Source: Cannabis sativa
Taxonomy: Eukaryota; Streptophyta; Magnoliopsida; Rosales; Cannabaceae
Assembly: GCF_029168945.1 (NCBI RefSeq)
Contig: NC_083604.1
Location: 38,249,686 to 38,313,685, forward strand
Length of the DNA stretch: 64,000 bases
Direction: 5' to 3'
Shown piece after piece: positions 23,194 to 34,792 of this stretch; the stretch's first letter is position 1; every line of letters begins with the position of its first letter. The notes under the pieces are model-generated. The model was not told the DNA's origin. It searched no databases and saw only the letters and a program-made list of their open reading frames with translations. The position numbers and the translations under genes were made by a program.

Positions 23194-26100
23194 ACCGTAC
23201 GATAGTTATGAATCAGGGTTTGGAACCCTATTACCTGGCGGAGAGTTGGTTATCTCCAACAGGTGGATTAGGTCAATGCCGATCAGGATAGATGGTAGAG
23301 AGTTAAGTGCTGACTTGATAGAGATGAGTTTAGTAGAGTTCGATATTATTTTAGGAATGGATTTCCTATCTAAATATTCGACGAGCATTGATTGCAAAAG
23401 GAAGATGGTGATCTTCCAACCGGAAAGTGAAGAACCATTTGTGTTTGTTGGTTCAGTTCAGGGATCTCGTATCCCGGTGATTTCGGCCATGTCAGCTAGA
23501 GAATTATTGCATGGTGGATGCTTAGGGTATTTGGCCGTGGTGGTGGACACCACTCGGCCAGATACCATTCGGCCAGAGGACATCAAGGTGGTTCGGGAAT
23601 TTTTGGATGTTTTTCCCGAAGAACTTCCAAGGTTACCACCTCAGCGGGAGATTGACTTCGTGATAGATTTGGCACCAGGGGTGGAACCGGTTTCCAAAGC
23701 CCCATATAGAATGGCTCCAGCTGAACTTAAGGAGTTAAAGATTCAGCTCCAAGGGTTGCTTGACATAGGGTTTATTCGGCCCAGTGTGTCACCCTGGGGA
23801 GCCCCAATTTTATTCGTCAAGAAGAAAGATGGAACTATGAGGATGTGCATCGACTACAGGGAATTGAACAAGCTGATGGTGAAGAATAAATATCCATTAC
23901 CTAGGATCGATGATTTGTTCGATCAGCTTCAGGGAAAGACGGTCTTTTCTAAGATTGATCTCCGTTCGGGTTATCATCAGTTGAGAATCCGAGAGGAGGT
24001 CATTCCGAAGACGGCTTTCCGCACTAGGTATGGACATTATGAATTTCTGGTTATGTCATTCGGACTAACCAATGCTCCTGCAGCATTTATGGACTTGATG
24101 AATAGAGTATTCAAGGATTTCCTCGATATCTGTGTGATTGTGTTTATCGACAACATCCTTGTGTACTCTCAGTCAGAAGAGGAGCATGAGTTACATCTTC
24201 AGATGGTACTGCAACGGCTTCGGGAACACAAGCTTTACGCCAAGTTCAAGAAATGCGAATTTTGGCTATCTCAGGTATCTTTCTTAGGGCACATTGTGAG
24301 CAAAGATGGGATCAAGGTAGATCCTGGGAAGATCGAATCCGTCAGGGATTGGCCGAGACCGAAGACTGTGACAGAGATCAGAAGCTTCTTGGGTTTAGCT
24401 GGGTACTACAGTAGGTTCGTGGAAGGGTTCTCTAAAATTTCAATGCCCCTAACCGAACTTACAAAGAAGAATCAACGATTTATCTGGTCAGACAAGTGCG
24501 AAGCTAGTTTTCAAGAGCTGAAGCAGAGGTTGATTACCGCTCGAGTGCTAGCTTTGCCTTCAGACAGCGAGAAGTTTGTAGTTTATTGTGATGCATCCAA
24601 ACAGGGTTTGGGGTGTGTGTTGATGCAAGCCGATCGGGTCATCGCTTATGCCTCTCGTCAGTTAAAGGATTACGAACAGCGATACCCGACTCATGATCTA
24701 GAGTTGGCCGCAGTGATTTTCGCATTGAAGATTTGGCGGCATTACCTTTACGGAGAAAGGTGTGAAATCTATACCGACCATAAAAGTCTCAAGTATTTCT
24801 TTACTCAGAAGGATTTGAATATGAGACAAAGGCGTTGGTTGGAATTAGTGAAAGATTACGACTGTGAGATCCTCTATCACCCTGGGAAGGCCAATGTAGT
24901 GGCCGATGCCCTGAGCAGAAAGGGTCCCGGGCAAGTAGCTAGTATGGTTCAGATCTCGCCTCAGCTAGCAGAGGATATGGTTAGATCCGGCATTGAGTTT
25001 GCGGTAGGTCAGCTTCACAACTTAACGCTACAATCTGATCTGTTGGAAAGAATTAAAGTCGCTCAGATGACTGATCCAGAGTTAATGAAGATTAGAGATG
25101 AGGTTTTGGCTGGTCAAGCCAAGGAATTTTCAGTGTCAGACAACGGGATGCTCCTGTATAAAGCTAGAGTTTGTGTTCCGAATAGTGTGGAACTCAGGAA
25201 TGAGATCTTTGAGGAGGCTCATTCTACCCTGTATTCTCTGCATCCCGGCACCACTAAGATGTACCAATATCTTAAACCGTACTTTTGGTGGAGCGGTATG
25301 AAGAAGAATTTGGTAGAATTCGTATCGAGATGCCTTACTTGTCAGCAGATTAAGGCTGAACATCAGAGACCAGCAGGGTTGTTGCAGCGTCTAACCCTAC
25401 CTGAATGGAAGTGGGAAGATATCACGATGGATTTTGTGGTCGGATTACCTAGGACCACGGGTTTATTTGATTCCATCTGGGTAGTGGTGGATCGATTTAC
25501 AAAATCTGCTCATTTTCTGCCGGTTAGAACAACATTTTCAATGGATCAGTTGGCAGAGTTGTATGTCAGAGAGATTGTAAGACTTCACGGGGTACCGAAG
25601 TCTATAGTTTCGGACAGGGATCCGAAGTTCACCTCCAAATTTTGGCAGAGTTTGCAGCGAGCAATGGGTACAAAGCTGAAATTTAGTACAGCATTCCATC
25701 CTCAGACAGATGGTCAGTCCGAAAGGACAATTCAGATATTGAAGGACATGTTGCGAGCCTGTATTATGGATTTTGAAGGCTCATGGAATAAATATCTACC
25801 GTTGATAGAATTTTCTTACAACAACAGTTATCAGAGTACGATAGGGATGGGTCCCTATGAACTGTTGTACGATAGGAAGTGTAGATCTCCCATTCACTGG
25901 GATGAGACAGGGGAGAGAAAATACTTAGGTCCAGAGTCAGTGCAGCGGACCAATGAGGCAATAGAGAAGATAAAAGCTAGAATGCTTGCCTCACAGAGTA
26001 GACAGAAGACTTACGCAGATCCGAAACGCAGAGATGTTGAGTTCCAAGTAGGGGACCATGTGTTTTTACGGGTATCTCCGATGAAGGGGATCAACCGTTT

Positions 26101-26473
26101 CGGGAAAAGAGGCAAGTTATGCCCTAGATTTACAGGACCTTTCGAGATTCTCGAGAAGATAGGTCAAGTGGCATACCGGTTAGCGTTGCCTCCAGCTTTA
26201 TCAGCGGTTCACAACGTATTCCATGTCTCGATGTTGAGAAAATACGTTTCAGATCCCTCTCCTATTCTCAGTTATGAGAGCCTAGAACTGCAGCCAGATA
26301 TGACATACGAAGAACAGCCAGTGCAGATCCTGGATAGAAAGGATAAAGTCCTTCGGAATAAGACCATAGCTTTGGTCAAAGTTCTCTGCAGAAACAGCAA
26401 GGTGGAGGAAGCCAACTGGGAGCTAGAGTCAGATATGAGAGCTCAATATCCAGAGTTATTCAGGTTAGATTAA
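23194..26473 (+). pseudogene. Element C pol: protease end, RT, RNase H, integrase, chromodomain-like tail
   Basis: The frame continues that of gag after removal of B (joined length about 1.5 thousand codons) and is free of stops to TAA 26471-26473. It shows the protease end [14 protein letters not shown] with [22 protein letters not shown] and FIDN (24143-24154); RNase H with [10 protein letters not shown] and YTDHKSLK; integrase with a zinc finger ending CLTCQQIK, then [19 protein letters not shown] and [11 protein letters not shown]; and a tail with [12 protein letters not shown] and EEANWELES like group II chromodomains. The RT active site is FIDN where FIDD is required, so the enzyme should be inactive. 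The last codons and the stop lie in sequence matching the LTR. Confidence 0.93.
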
Positions 26474-28778
26474 TTATGAAAATTATTTATAGCTATTTAA
26501 ATAATTATTATACTATTATTATTGAATTCAGAGATGCATTTTTATGTCATGTAGTAGTTTTCATAATTTTGCATTCCGGTGCCCGGTATTTCGGAACTCG
26601 GTGTTTGGCTCAGTAAAATCACAACTTTGTACGTTAGTAGTTTGGGACGGTTTATTAGACATTGGGAATGTCGGGAATGGCCGGGAATTTAGAATTTCCC
26701 AAAAATACCCCTTTAGTGTTATTTATGTTATTCTAGTGTGGAGGGGCAAAATGGTCTTTTTGCCCCAATGATATTTTGTCCTTTAGTGGGCTTTATTTAA
26801 TTGAATTAAGTGTTATTTGATTTAATTGTTGGCTGAAATAAAGAGTAGGACTTTGCATGTTTTTTCATTTTATTCAAAAATTCAAAAGTTAGAAAAATAG
26901 AATTTTCCAAAGCTCTCTCTTTTCCTCTCTCTCTCGGCTGGTTGTGTGTGTGCTAAGGGCTGGATTTCCTTTGATTTTCGAGCTGTTTTTGGGTGATTCT
27001 AAGCTCTTGGTAAGCCTTGAAACTTGCTCTTTAGTTTTCTTAGTTTTCAAGAAAAAAATGAAAATGGTTGCATGTCCAATTTTGATGTTGTTGCTGCTGT
27101 AGTTTTAGGTTGTTTTCTGTGTTTTTTCTATGCTTGAATTGAATGGAATTAAGTAGGTTTCATGCATGCTAGTTACTTGGTTCAAGTTTGTGAAATTTTG
27201 TTCAAAAGCTATGATTTTCAAAGAAATGTGTTCAATCTGTTAATTGATTGCTGTAGATGATTGCTGTTGTTTTCAGAGGTTATTTTATGCTTGATTAAGT
27301 AGACTTGAGCTAGTTTGGATGCATGATATCTAGGTTTAATAAAGTTTGAGTTTAGAACTCAAAGCTTGAAGCTTTAATGGTGATTTTTGATTATGTGCAT
27401 TCTCGGTGGATTTGATGCTTTAGAAATGTTCTAGGGGATGTATAAAACAGGTCTGGAAGTTTTGGTTTGGTTTGGAGTTGATTTGAGCATTGTATGAATT
27501 TTTGAAGTTCTGCCTGCGAGGAACCGGAATTCCGGTTGTGCATCCGGAATTCCGGATGGGGTTCTTAAATTTCCCAGAACCGGAACCGGTCTACCGGTTG
27601 GGGAAAAATTCAGAAACACTAGTTTTCCTCGATTTTATGTTTTTGGGGTATTGCCATGCTCTTTATCGATAGGGAAACTTTTAGTTCCTAGTTTAAGTCC
27701 CCGGGAAGTGATTTAGCGTATCATTTATAGTGTTGTGATTTTTATGGTTTAGGAGCCTGTAATCCACCGCGCAGAAAGTTCCAGTCAGGTTGACCGGCAC
27801 ACCTGAATTCGGAATCCAGGTAAGATTAGTCTAACAGTATGCATATGTAGATTACATGTTTAGCGTGCATGTAGGAAGCCTGTTAGATTACATTAGATAT
27901 GTATGTAGGCTTCGAACCATCCAACCGTGTCACGTCGGTACAGGCTGGAGTATGACCAGCAGCCGGAGTATGACCGGTTCGACCGATTAGGCTGACACTG
28001 TATCACGTCGGTACAGGCTGGAGTATGACCAGCAGCCGGAGTATGACCGGTTCGATCGATCAGGCTGATACTTAGGTTGGTGGTTCCGTACTATTGACGT
28101 ATCACGTCGGTACAGGCTGGAGTACGACCAGCAGCCGGAGTATGACCGGTTCGACCGATCAGGCTGATACTGTAACACGTCGGTACAGGCTGGAGTATGA
28201 CCAGCAGCCGTAGTATGACCGGTTCGACCGATCAGGCTGTTACTTGTCAATAGTACCGTCCCTATGAACGTTCAGAACTCAGTACTGTGTTGGAAACGGA
28301 AGTTAGGGGTACTCAGTATCGTGTTGGACACTACAGTTAGGGTTATGATCAGGGGTATGGGCGTCTCATCATGACCGGGATTTATGTATGAGTATTATTA
28401 TGCTTTTCTTATTGAGTCCGTCGACTCACAGTGCTATGTTTATGTGTTGGTAAAGGCAAGGCTAGAGCTGATGGACCGTGAGCGAGCCGGTGAAGATTGT
28501 ACATGTCGAGGCGGTTAGGCTTGGAGCGTACGATCCTCGGGACAGCAAGGCTATTTTTGTAACTAGTCGCTAGGCGACAATTATTTTATATGAACAGTAA
28601 ACTTTTGTAATGATTTTGTAATCGGGATCCCGAGTCTTTTGTATAAATATTTTATAAGTTTAATGAACAAGCAAAAATTTTAATTAATCACGTTTTCCAT
28701 AAACCTCGTTGATTAGCAACGAGCTGCACAGCATGTTTAAAAATCACCTAATACGCCTATGTTAGTTAGGGTGTTACA
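26468..28778 (+). repeat. Element C 3' LTR, missing its first 44 bases
   Basis: Similarity to the 5' LTR starts at GATTAATTATG (26468, equal to 9146 in the 5' LTR), so the LTR start, the PPT and the pol end are deleted. The right edge GTGTTACA and the TSD ATCAT (28779-28783) are intact, which places the deletion after integration. It contains the clearest tandem repeats of the three C-type LTRs. Confidence 0.93.
27926..28245 (+). repeat. Four tandem units in the element C 3' LTR
   Basis: Four units of about 73 bp start near 27926, 28000, 28099 and 28172, each with CACGTCGGTACAGGCTGGA and CAGCCGGAGTATGACCGG (one unit has a base change). Units two and three are separated by about 26 extra bases. 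An 87-residue repetitive frame on the minus strand is a by-product. Confidence 0.9.
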
Positions 28779-28783
28779 ATCAT

Positions 28784-30810
28784 GATGAAAATCAACTTGG
28801 ATATTGAAATTTCTAATTTAATTAAATGTATTAAATTCAAGAAATAAATAATTAAGTATAGAGGAAACTTAATTATTAATTATAGTTTAATATTAAGAAA
28901 ATATCTAAATTTAGATTGTACCAAAATTAATTATTAAACAATTAATTTTACAATCAATGATATTTTCCTATTTAATATTAGAAATAATAACTAGTATAGA
29001 AATAACTATCTAGAATATATATCATTAACTAAGTGTTTTTCTAAAATTAACTTTAAAATATTAAATGAAAAATAAATTTCATATATTTTAAAAGTTAATT
29101 ATGTTGCTAATTCAATTTTAATTAGGTTAGACTAATATAATTAACCTAATACAATTATTTAAATAAGGCAAATGGGCCTTCACAATTGGGATAGTTCATG
29201 TGAGGGGGAGCTGGGTTCAGTATGTTGTACCCAGTTCTATTGGCCCTCAACTCTCACACAAGGCCCAAAAGAGAGGAATTTAACCTTTAAATAAACAATT
29301 GTTATTTATTGAATAAGCCCACATCTAATTGGGCCTAAATAAAATTACTTATGTCAAATTTTATTTTAGCAACCTAGTCCATTTACTTAGTAAAACTTAA
29401 ATGGGCTTCCTATATGCATCTAAGCCCAATAGCAAACATATAGGCTCACACAGGTCAAATAATTTGGATGGGCCATTTCATGTTACTAGGTTTACACAGA
29501 TCAAAGAAGTACGAAATTTACCCGTTGCAAATTATTTATAAGATCTATTTTCAATTGGACTATGATTAAAATCAGATCATTGGATCTGTCAACAAGTTAA
29601 TCATAGCAATTTAGATCAAATACATAATAGGTTTGTTGAAAAAAGTTTTTCAATAAACAATATAAATAAATAAACAAACATTGTCCATGTAACAGATATG
29701 AAAATAAGATATTAATATAATTAAATTATTATTCTTAAACTAACCAACTAGATTTTGAAAATTTAGGGTTGTTAAAACAAACCTTAAAAAATTTCAAAAT
29801 TTTAAATTTAAAATGTCTAGGTTTATTTGAATCAAATTAAATTAAATATCAAACAAGATGATTTATTTGAAAGAAAGAATCTTCAATATCACTTTCAAAT
29901 CTTATAATTTAATAAAATAAACCAATTTTAAAATAGATTTGGTTAGATAATTATTATTTTAGGAATAAAATAATAAAATAAATAATAATTACCATAATTA
30001 TATGTCAAAATATCTCAAATTAAGCAATATTCAAATTTCTACAAAAATATCAAAGTTATTTAAATATTTAAGATATGATTTATAAATTTCCAATAAGGAA
30101 AAAAATGATATATATATATATAGAAAAATATCGTTTTTAAACTTATAATTTATAAATAATTAAATATTTAACAAAATAACAAATTTTGAATTTGAAAATA
30201 TTATGGTAAGTATATATAAAAATATATATGTTAATTTCAAATTTATTAATTATTTAATTTGTCATATAAGATAATTTTAATATAATATTTTAATTAAAAA
30301 GACAAAGTTGTCTTTTAATTTAAAATATGTTAAATACCAAAATTTTTAATCTTATAATTAAATAATATATAAATATAAATTTTTAAATTTGATCATAATA
30401 GGAAATATTTAAAATTAAAAATATTTAAAAAAAAGGAAATATTTCAAATTGGAAAAATTTAAAATTGGAAAAATTGGATTTTGGGAAACAATCCCATAAA
30501 AAATCGGATTTTTGGGAAAAATCTCACAAAATTTGCAATTGATCCATCAACTCGACAGCCTTGAATCCCGATTTTCCAAAATTCATAACTTTTTCAATTT
30601 TTATTGGAATCGAGTTCCGTAAAAAAAAATTGCTTAATTTTTCACAAGGAATCCAAATAAAATATTTTAAAAAATATGAAAAATAGTTGTCATGGAAAAT
30701 TTCGTACAACACATACATTCATCACATAAGCACATAAACCAACATGAAACCATCCAAATCAACACAAAACATCGTTTTAATTCATATTTCATGAAAGTAA
30801 ATCATTACCA
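28784..30810 (-). other. Element A interior, 5' part: AT-rich leader
   Basis: It continues element A after the C insertion; 28784 onward (GATGAAAATCAACTTGGATATTG) aligns with B near 18988. No coding region is seen. It contains the conserved stem-loop at 29174-29266; the rest is mostly A/T runs. Confidence 0.8.
29174..29266 (-). promoter_or_regulatory. Conserved stem-loop in the leader of element A
   Basis: GGGCCTT (29174-29180) pairs with AAGGCCC (29260-29266), with the inner TGTGAG/CTCACA pair also present. The block is far better conserved against B and E than the AT-rich sequence around it. Confidence 0.6.
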
Positions 30811-30825
30811 TGGCTCTGGTGCCAC
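30811..30825 (-). promoter_or_regulatory. Primer-binding-site-like sequence of element A
   Basis: The minus strand reads GTGGCACCAGAGCCA directly after the 5' LTR, similar to the initiator Met tRNA site and nearly identical to that of B. Confidence 0.7.
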
Positions 30826-30826
30826 T

Positions 30827-32681
30827 TGTTAGAATTATTTTATCAGGATCTAGATTTACTACCAAGTATGTTTGATTAACATCCTAATATGAATTCTAAA
30901 ACAATGAATTTAAACACATAAGAGTTTAAGAAAACCTTACATTGGGTGCAGCGGATATAATGACTCCTTCCATTCAGATCTCTAGCCCTTGATTCCTTTC
31001 TGTAGCAGAGCATAATCAAGATCTGAATCTGGATCTCTTTCTCTCCTTCTTTGATGCCAATTATCCACAGTCTTACACACTACGATTGAGGTACCACTTG
31101 ATGTGTGTGGGCACTACTCTATCACTCAAGGAATTTTCAAAATTTGAAGAGAAGAAAAGAGAGAGGAAAGTGGCGGCTCAGGAATTCTCTCTGAAAAGAA
31201 TGAGATGCAATTGTGTGTTGTTTCCTGAAGCCATTACTTTCTATTTATAGAATGCCCTCTAGGTTTAGGTTAGAATTGTGTGGCATTAAAATAATGGAAA
31301 AATAAAATGGTAAAAGCCTATGTATAGTGGACGGCCCATATAAGGAAATTAGGCCTCACTTTGCAACTTTCCCATTTTGTTATTTCTCATTCCCATTTTC
31401 TCAAAAATGCCAATTTTCCAATTTAACCATTTAAATGTCAATTCTAATTATTTAATAACTTAAAAATAATTATTAAATAATATTTTCATTTAATATATTT
31501 ATTAATTTAGACATATAAAGTATCTTAATTAATAAATAAACCTAGAATCTCTTTTCTTTACAATTTCGCCCTTGCTTAGTGAAAATTCATAAAGTAGACA
31601 TAGTCTAACTTTCAGAATTATATTTGATTAATTAAAATCAACTAACTGAGTCTTACAAGCAGTATGGTCTCAACTAGTATGGGGACCATGGGTCTATATA
31701 ACCGAGCTTCCACTAAGTCGAACTGAATTTACCAAGTAAATTCCCTAACTTATTAATTCCTTATTGAATCCACACTTAGAAGTTAGAATTCAACTCTCAG
31801 TCATATAGAACGCTCTATATGTTCCATGATATAGACACGTCATTAGTTATCCATTGTTATAATCCTAATGTGATCAATGACCCTCTAATAGATGATCTAC
31901 ATTCAAAAGGCACTATGTTACCGTTACACCTTCAATGTATTTTATCCTTAAAACACTTAACTCTGTATAAATGATATTTCAGCGAAGTGAAATGAGATCT
32001 CCACCATTTATCTCTGTTTAGCCATGCTCGAAGGATATCATCATTTCACTTCTAAATTCTTATAGAAGTTATCGACTCCATATTTATGTTAGTGTTCCCA
32101 CTCAATTATACTATCATGTTCCCAAAATGTACGTATCACCCTGACCCAAAAGTGGGCTTAACTAACAAATCAAAGAACATGTATAGTACTCTTGAGATCA
32201 AACCTAACCATATCAGGATTAAGATCATTTGATCTAGGATCAACAGGTGATATTGAATTGAATAGATAGTACGGTAAGTTTTAATATATCTAATCAAAGT
32301 TCAATATCGGTCCCTTCCGATGTATACTCCATACATCCGATACTGGTAAACTTTGCCAATGTCCTGGAAAGGACATAACACTTTTCCAAGGTGTAAGAAT
32401 ACCTATCGCTGATTAGACCATGTCAGTCTAAATCCAGTGTTCTGACAAATCAGGGAATAAACTTTCGAACATATAATTAAGATTATATTCCGCTGTGCTG
32501 ACAACACTATAATCATTAACAAATTCATATGCTCTGGACTTAAATAGAATTCATACATTATATATATAATCATGAAATAAATCATGTGAACCATGCAACA
32601 TAAAATGTTATTTTTGATCTTTATTAATAAGTAAATCTGATTATATTGAAATGGGTTTTATTTAGGGCACAAAACCCAACA
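30827..32681 (-). repeat. Element A right LTR (5' LTR in element orientation)
   Basis: 1855 bp, partner of 3257-5113; TSD ACAAC follows at 32682-32686. A TATA box (TATAAATA on the minus strand) lies at 31242-31249, upstream of a long pyrimidine- and purine-rich leader. It begins TGTTAG where the other copies have TGTTGG. Confidence 0.95.
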
Positions 32682-32686
32682 ACAAC

Positions 32687-33020
32687 AACAACAACAAGCA
32701 AGGCAACGGGAAAAAGGAAAAGTTCGCTGGCAAAGCCGAACAGAACCCTAGAGAAAATCCTTCAAAATTCACTTCTTTCTCTATCTTGACTGACGATTTG
32801 GAGACCATCTACATGGCTACTCAGTTAGTAGCTCCGTACAAGAAGCCTGCTCCCACAAAAAAGAACATAAGTAAGAGGGACATGTCCAAGTTTTGCCGCC
32901 TTCATGGAGACTATGGTAATGACACCAACGAATGCTACAATTTGAAGTGAGAAATTGAATTTTTGATAAGAAAGAATAACCCACACGTGCAAAAATATTT
33001 CAAGGACGATCAAAATTAGA
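32687..33020 (+). pseudogene. D gag, C-terminal part (broken)
   Basis: After a run of ACAAC repeats the sequence gives a Lys-rich linker, then DDLETIYMATQLVAPYKKPA and KFCRFHGDYGNDTNECYNLK, a stop (TGA, from CGA if CpG decay), and EIEFLIRKNNPHVQKYFKD. This is the typical end of Tat-lineage gag, where CRFH..HG.DT.EC.L is the zinc-knuckle-like motif. Confidence 0.8.
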
Positions 33021-33740
33021 GGGCCGCCCATGCAGGAAATAACCAATATTTACTCCACCGCCAATTGATGGGCATTTGCAAATCATCATTGGGGGCCCAC
33101 ACATAGCTGGAGATTCAGGCAATGCCCAGGAAAGGTATGCCCGAACCTTATAGCATGAGGAAAACGAAGTGGTCCTCGCCGTCGAAGAAAGGAAATCGAA
33201 AATGCCACGGGTAGGGGAACCCACCATAATATTCGATGCAGATGATGTTGTCAAGGTTAACTTCTTGCACAACGATCCGTTTGTCATGGAAGTACAGATA
33301 GCCAACAAAACAGTGGCCCAAACTATGATAGATAATGGAGCCTCAGCAAATATCTTGTTTAAAACACCATATGAAAAAATGGGGCTCCAACTCAAAGATT
33401 TAACCCCCTGTCTTCAGCCCGCATACAGTTTCTCCAGCTAGAGTGTTGCACCTTTAGGGAAAATTCACCTACCCCTCACTGTTGGGCAAGCTCCGAAGAG
33501 CATAATTGTAATGGCACAATTTTTGGTATTGGATGTACCATCATCCTTTATTGTCATGTTGGGCTGACCAGCCTTATATGACCTAAAAGTTGTTACATTG
33601 ATATTTCATTCATGCCTTAAGTTTCCAACAAATAATGGGATAAGGTGCTTGAGAGGAAATCAACAAGTTGCATGGGAATGTTACAACCTTGCCCTAAACA
33701 AGGCTAAAAAGGAAGAATCCTTTAGTCAGAGTTTGGACAA
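33021..33740 (+). pseudogene. D protease region (broken)
   Basis: A frame at 33169-33441 reads through EPTIIFDADDVVKVNFLHND and the protease site MIDNGASANILF, matching the Tat-lineage form (DNG.SA.IL) of the aspartic protease. After a stop it continues with FLVLDVPSSFIVMLG, a stop (TGA where Arg CGA is usual), then PALYDLKVV and LKFPTNNGIRCLRGNQQVA, all typical of the protease to RT linker. Confidence 0.8.
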
Positions 33741-34792
33741 GGGAAAAGACAATTCCAAATAGGGAACCGCCCACGACGGGACGAAGATGTGGATCCCCGA
33801 CTTGGGGAACCAAATACAAATGTTGGGCAGTGGAAGAACTAGAAGAGATTGGAATTGACTCAAATGTTCGGACCACGAAACTCAGAATTGGAAAAGGCTT
33901 GTTGCTCGAAGTAAAATCGGCAATGATAAAATTTCTAAGAGCAAACCTAGACATTTTTGCCTGGTCCAATGAGGACATGGTCGGAATCGATCCCCCTATA
34001 ATTGCACATGCCCTAAACATCGATCCAAATTTCCTGCCCATTCAACAAAAAAGAAGATTGTTAGACAAAGAACGGGCCCTAGCCTTAAAGGAAAAAGTAG
34101 AAAAACTGCGCAACAATAATTTCCTAATTGAAGCTTTCTACCCGACTTGGGTAGCCAACCTCGTACTAGTGCCCAAGCCGAACAAAAAATGGTGATATGT
34201 ATCGACTTCACCAACCTTAGTAAGGCGTGCCCCAAAGATTTTTTTTCCACTTCTAAGAATAGATCAACTTGTGGATGCAACAATAGGACACAAGATATTA
34301 AGCTTCATGGACACCTATTAGGGTACAATCAAATCAAGATGCATCCTTCGAACCAAGAACATACAAGTTTTCGAACAGATATGGGTCTGTACTGTTTTAA
34401 AATCATGCCATTTGGTCTCAAGAATGCCAGAGCTACATACAAAAGATTGGTAAATAAAATGTTCAAGGACCACATTGAACGAAATATGGAAGTATACATG
34501 GATGACATGCTCGTCAAATCTAAGAAGGCTGGGGGGCCATATAGATGACCTGAACGAATGCTTCAAAATCCTCAAGAAAGACAACATGAAACTCAATCTC
34601 CTAAAGTGCTCCTTTGGAGTCAGCTCGGGTAAGTTTCTGGGCTTTATCGTTAATGCCCGAGGAATTTAAGCCAATCCAGAGAAAATTCAAGCCCTCCTGG
34701 ATATGAAATCGCCTACAAAAACCAAGAAAACTAAAAGTTTAACTGGTCGGATTGCTGCACTCTGTAGATTTGTTTCAAAGTCAATAGACAAG
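33741..34792 (+). pseudogene. D reverse transcriptase (broken, split from RNase H by a solo LTR)
   Basis: In-frame blocks: LRANLDIFAWSNEDMVGIDP, PIQQKRRLLDKERALALKEK, PTWVANLVLVPKPNKKW (33830-34195), then after a frameshift GYNQIKMHPSNQEHTSF and MPFGLKNARATYKRLVNKMF, with the catalytic YMDDMLVKS at 34495-34506 still intact. A further frameshift leads to LNLLKCSFGVSSGKFLGF and SLTGRIAALCRFVSKSIDK, where the solo LTR interrupts. At least three frame breaks and a stop after ARGI make it non-functional. Confidence 0.88.

Larger units (their letters stand above)
9102..28778 (+). mobile_element. Element C: Ty3/gypsy chromovirus (Tekay/Del-like), interrupted by element B
   Basis: The LTRs begin TGTAAAGACCG and end GTGTTACA. 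TSD ATCAT occurs at 9097-9101 and 28779-28783, inside element A. A PBS matching the initiator Met tRNA follows the 5' LTR. One gag-pol frame encodes gag, protease, RT, RNase H, integrase and a chromodomain-like C-terminus. The order with integrase last and the C-terminal [12 protein letters not shown] block indicate the Tekay/Del group of chromoviruses. The pol end, PPT and first 44 bases of the 3' LTR are deleted. Confidence 0.93.
3257..32681 (-). mobile_element. Element A: non-autonomous Copia-derived LTR retrotransposon, split by element C
   Basis: Both LTRs start TGTT(G/A)GAATTATTTTA and end AAAACCCAACA as read on the plus strand; TSD ACAAC is present at 3252-3256 and 32682-32686. Orientation is minus: the PBS-like site is next to the right LTR and the PPT next to the left LTR. 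The interior (5114-9101 plus 28784-30826, after removing C) has no long ORF; it holds a short decayed Copia pol relic and an AT-rich leader with a conserved stem-loop. It belongs to the same family as B and E but to a different subfamily; solo LTR H is the closest by its TGTTGGGTTTTGTGCCC start. Confidence 0.93.

Noticed and set aside
27926..28245. Regular repeats that might suggest a CRISPR-like array
   Set aside because: The units are adjacent imperfect tandem repeats without unique spacers, inside an LTR of a plant retrotransposon.
27987..28250. An 87-residue repetitive minus-strand protein
   Set aside because: It is the antisense reading of the tandem units in the LTR; it is open because the unit length happens to suit the frame.
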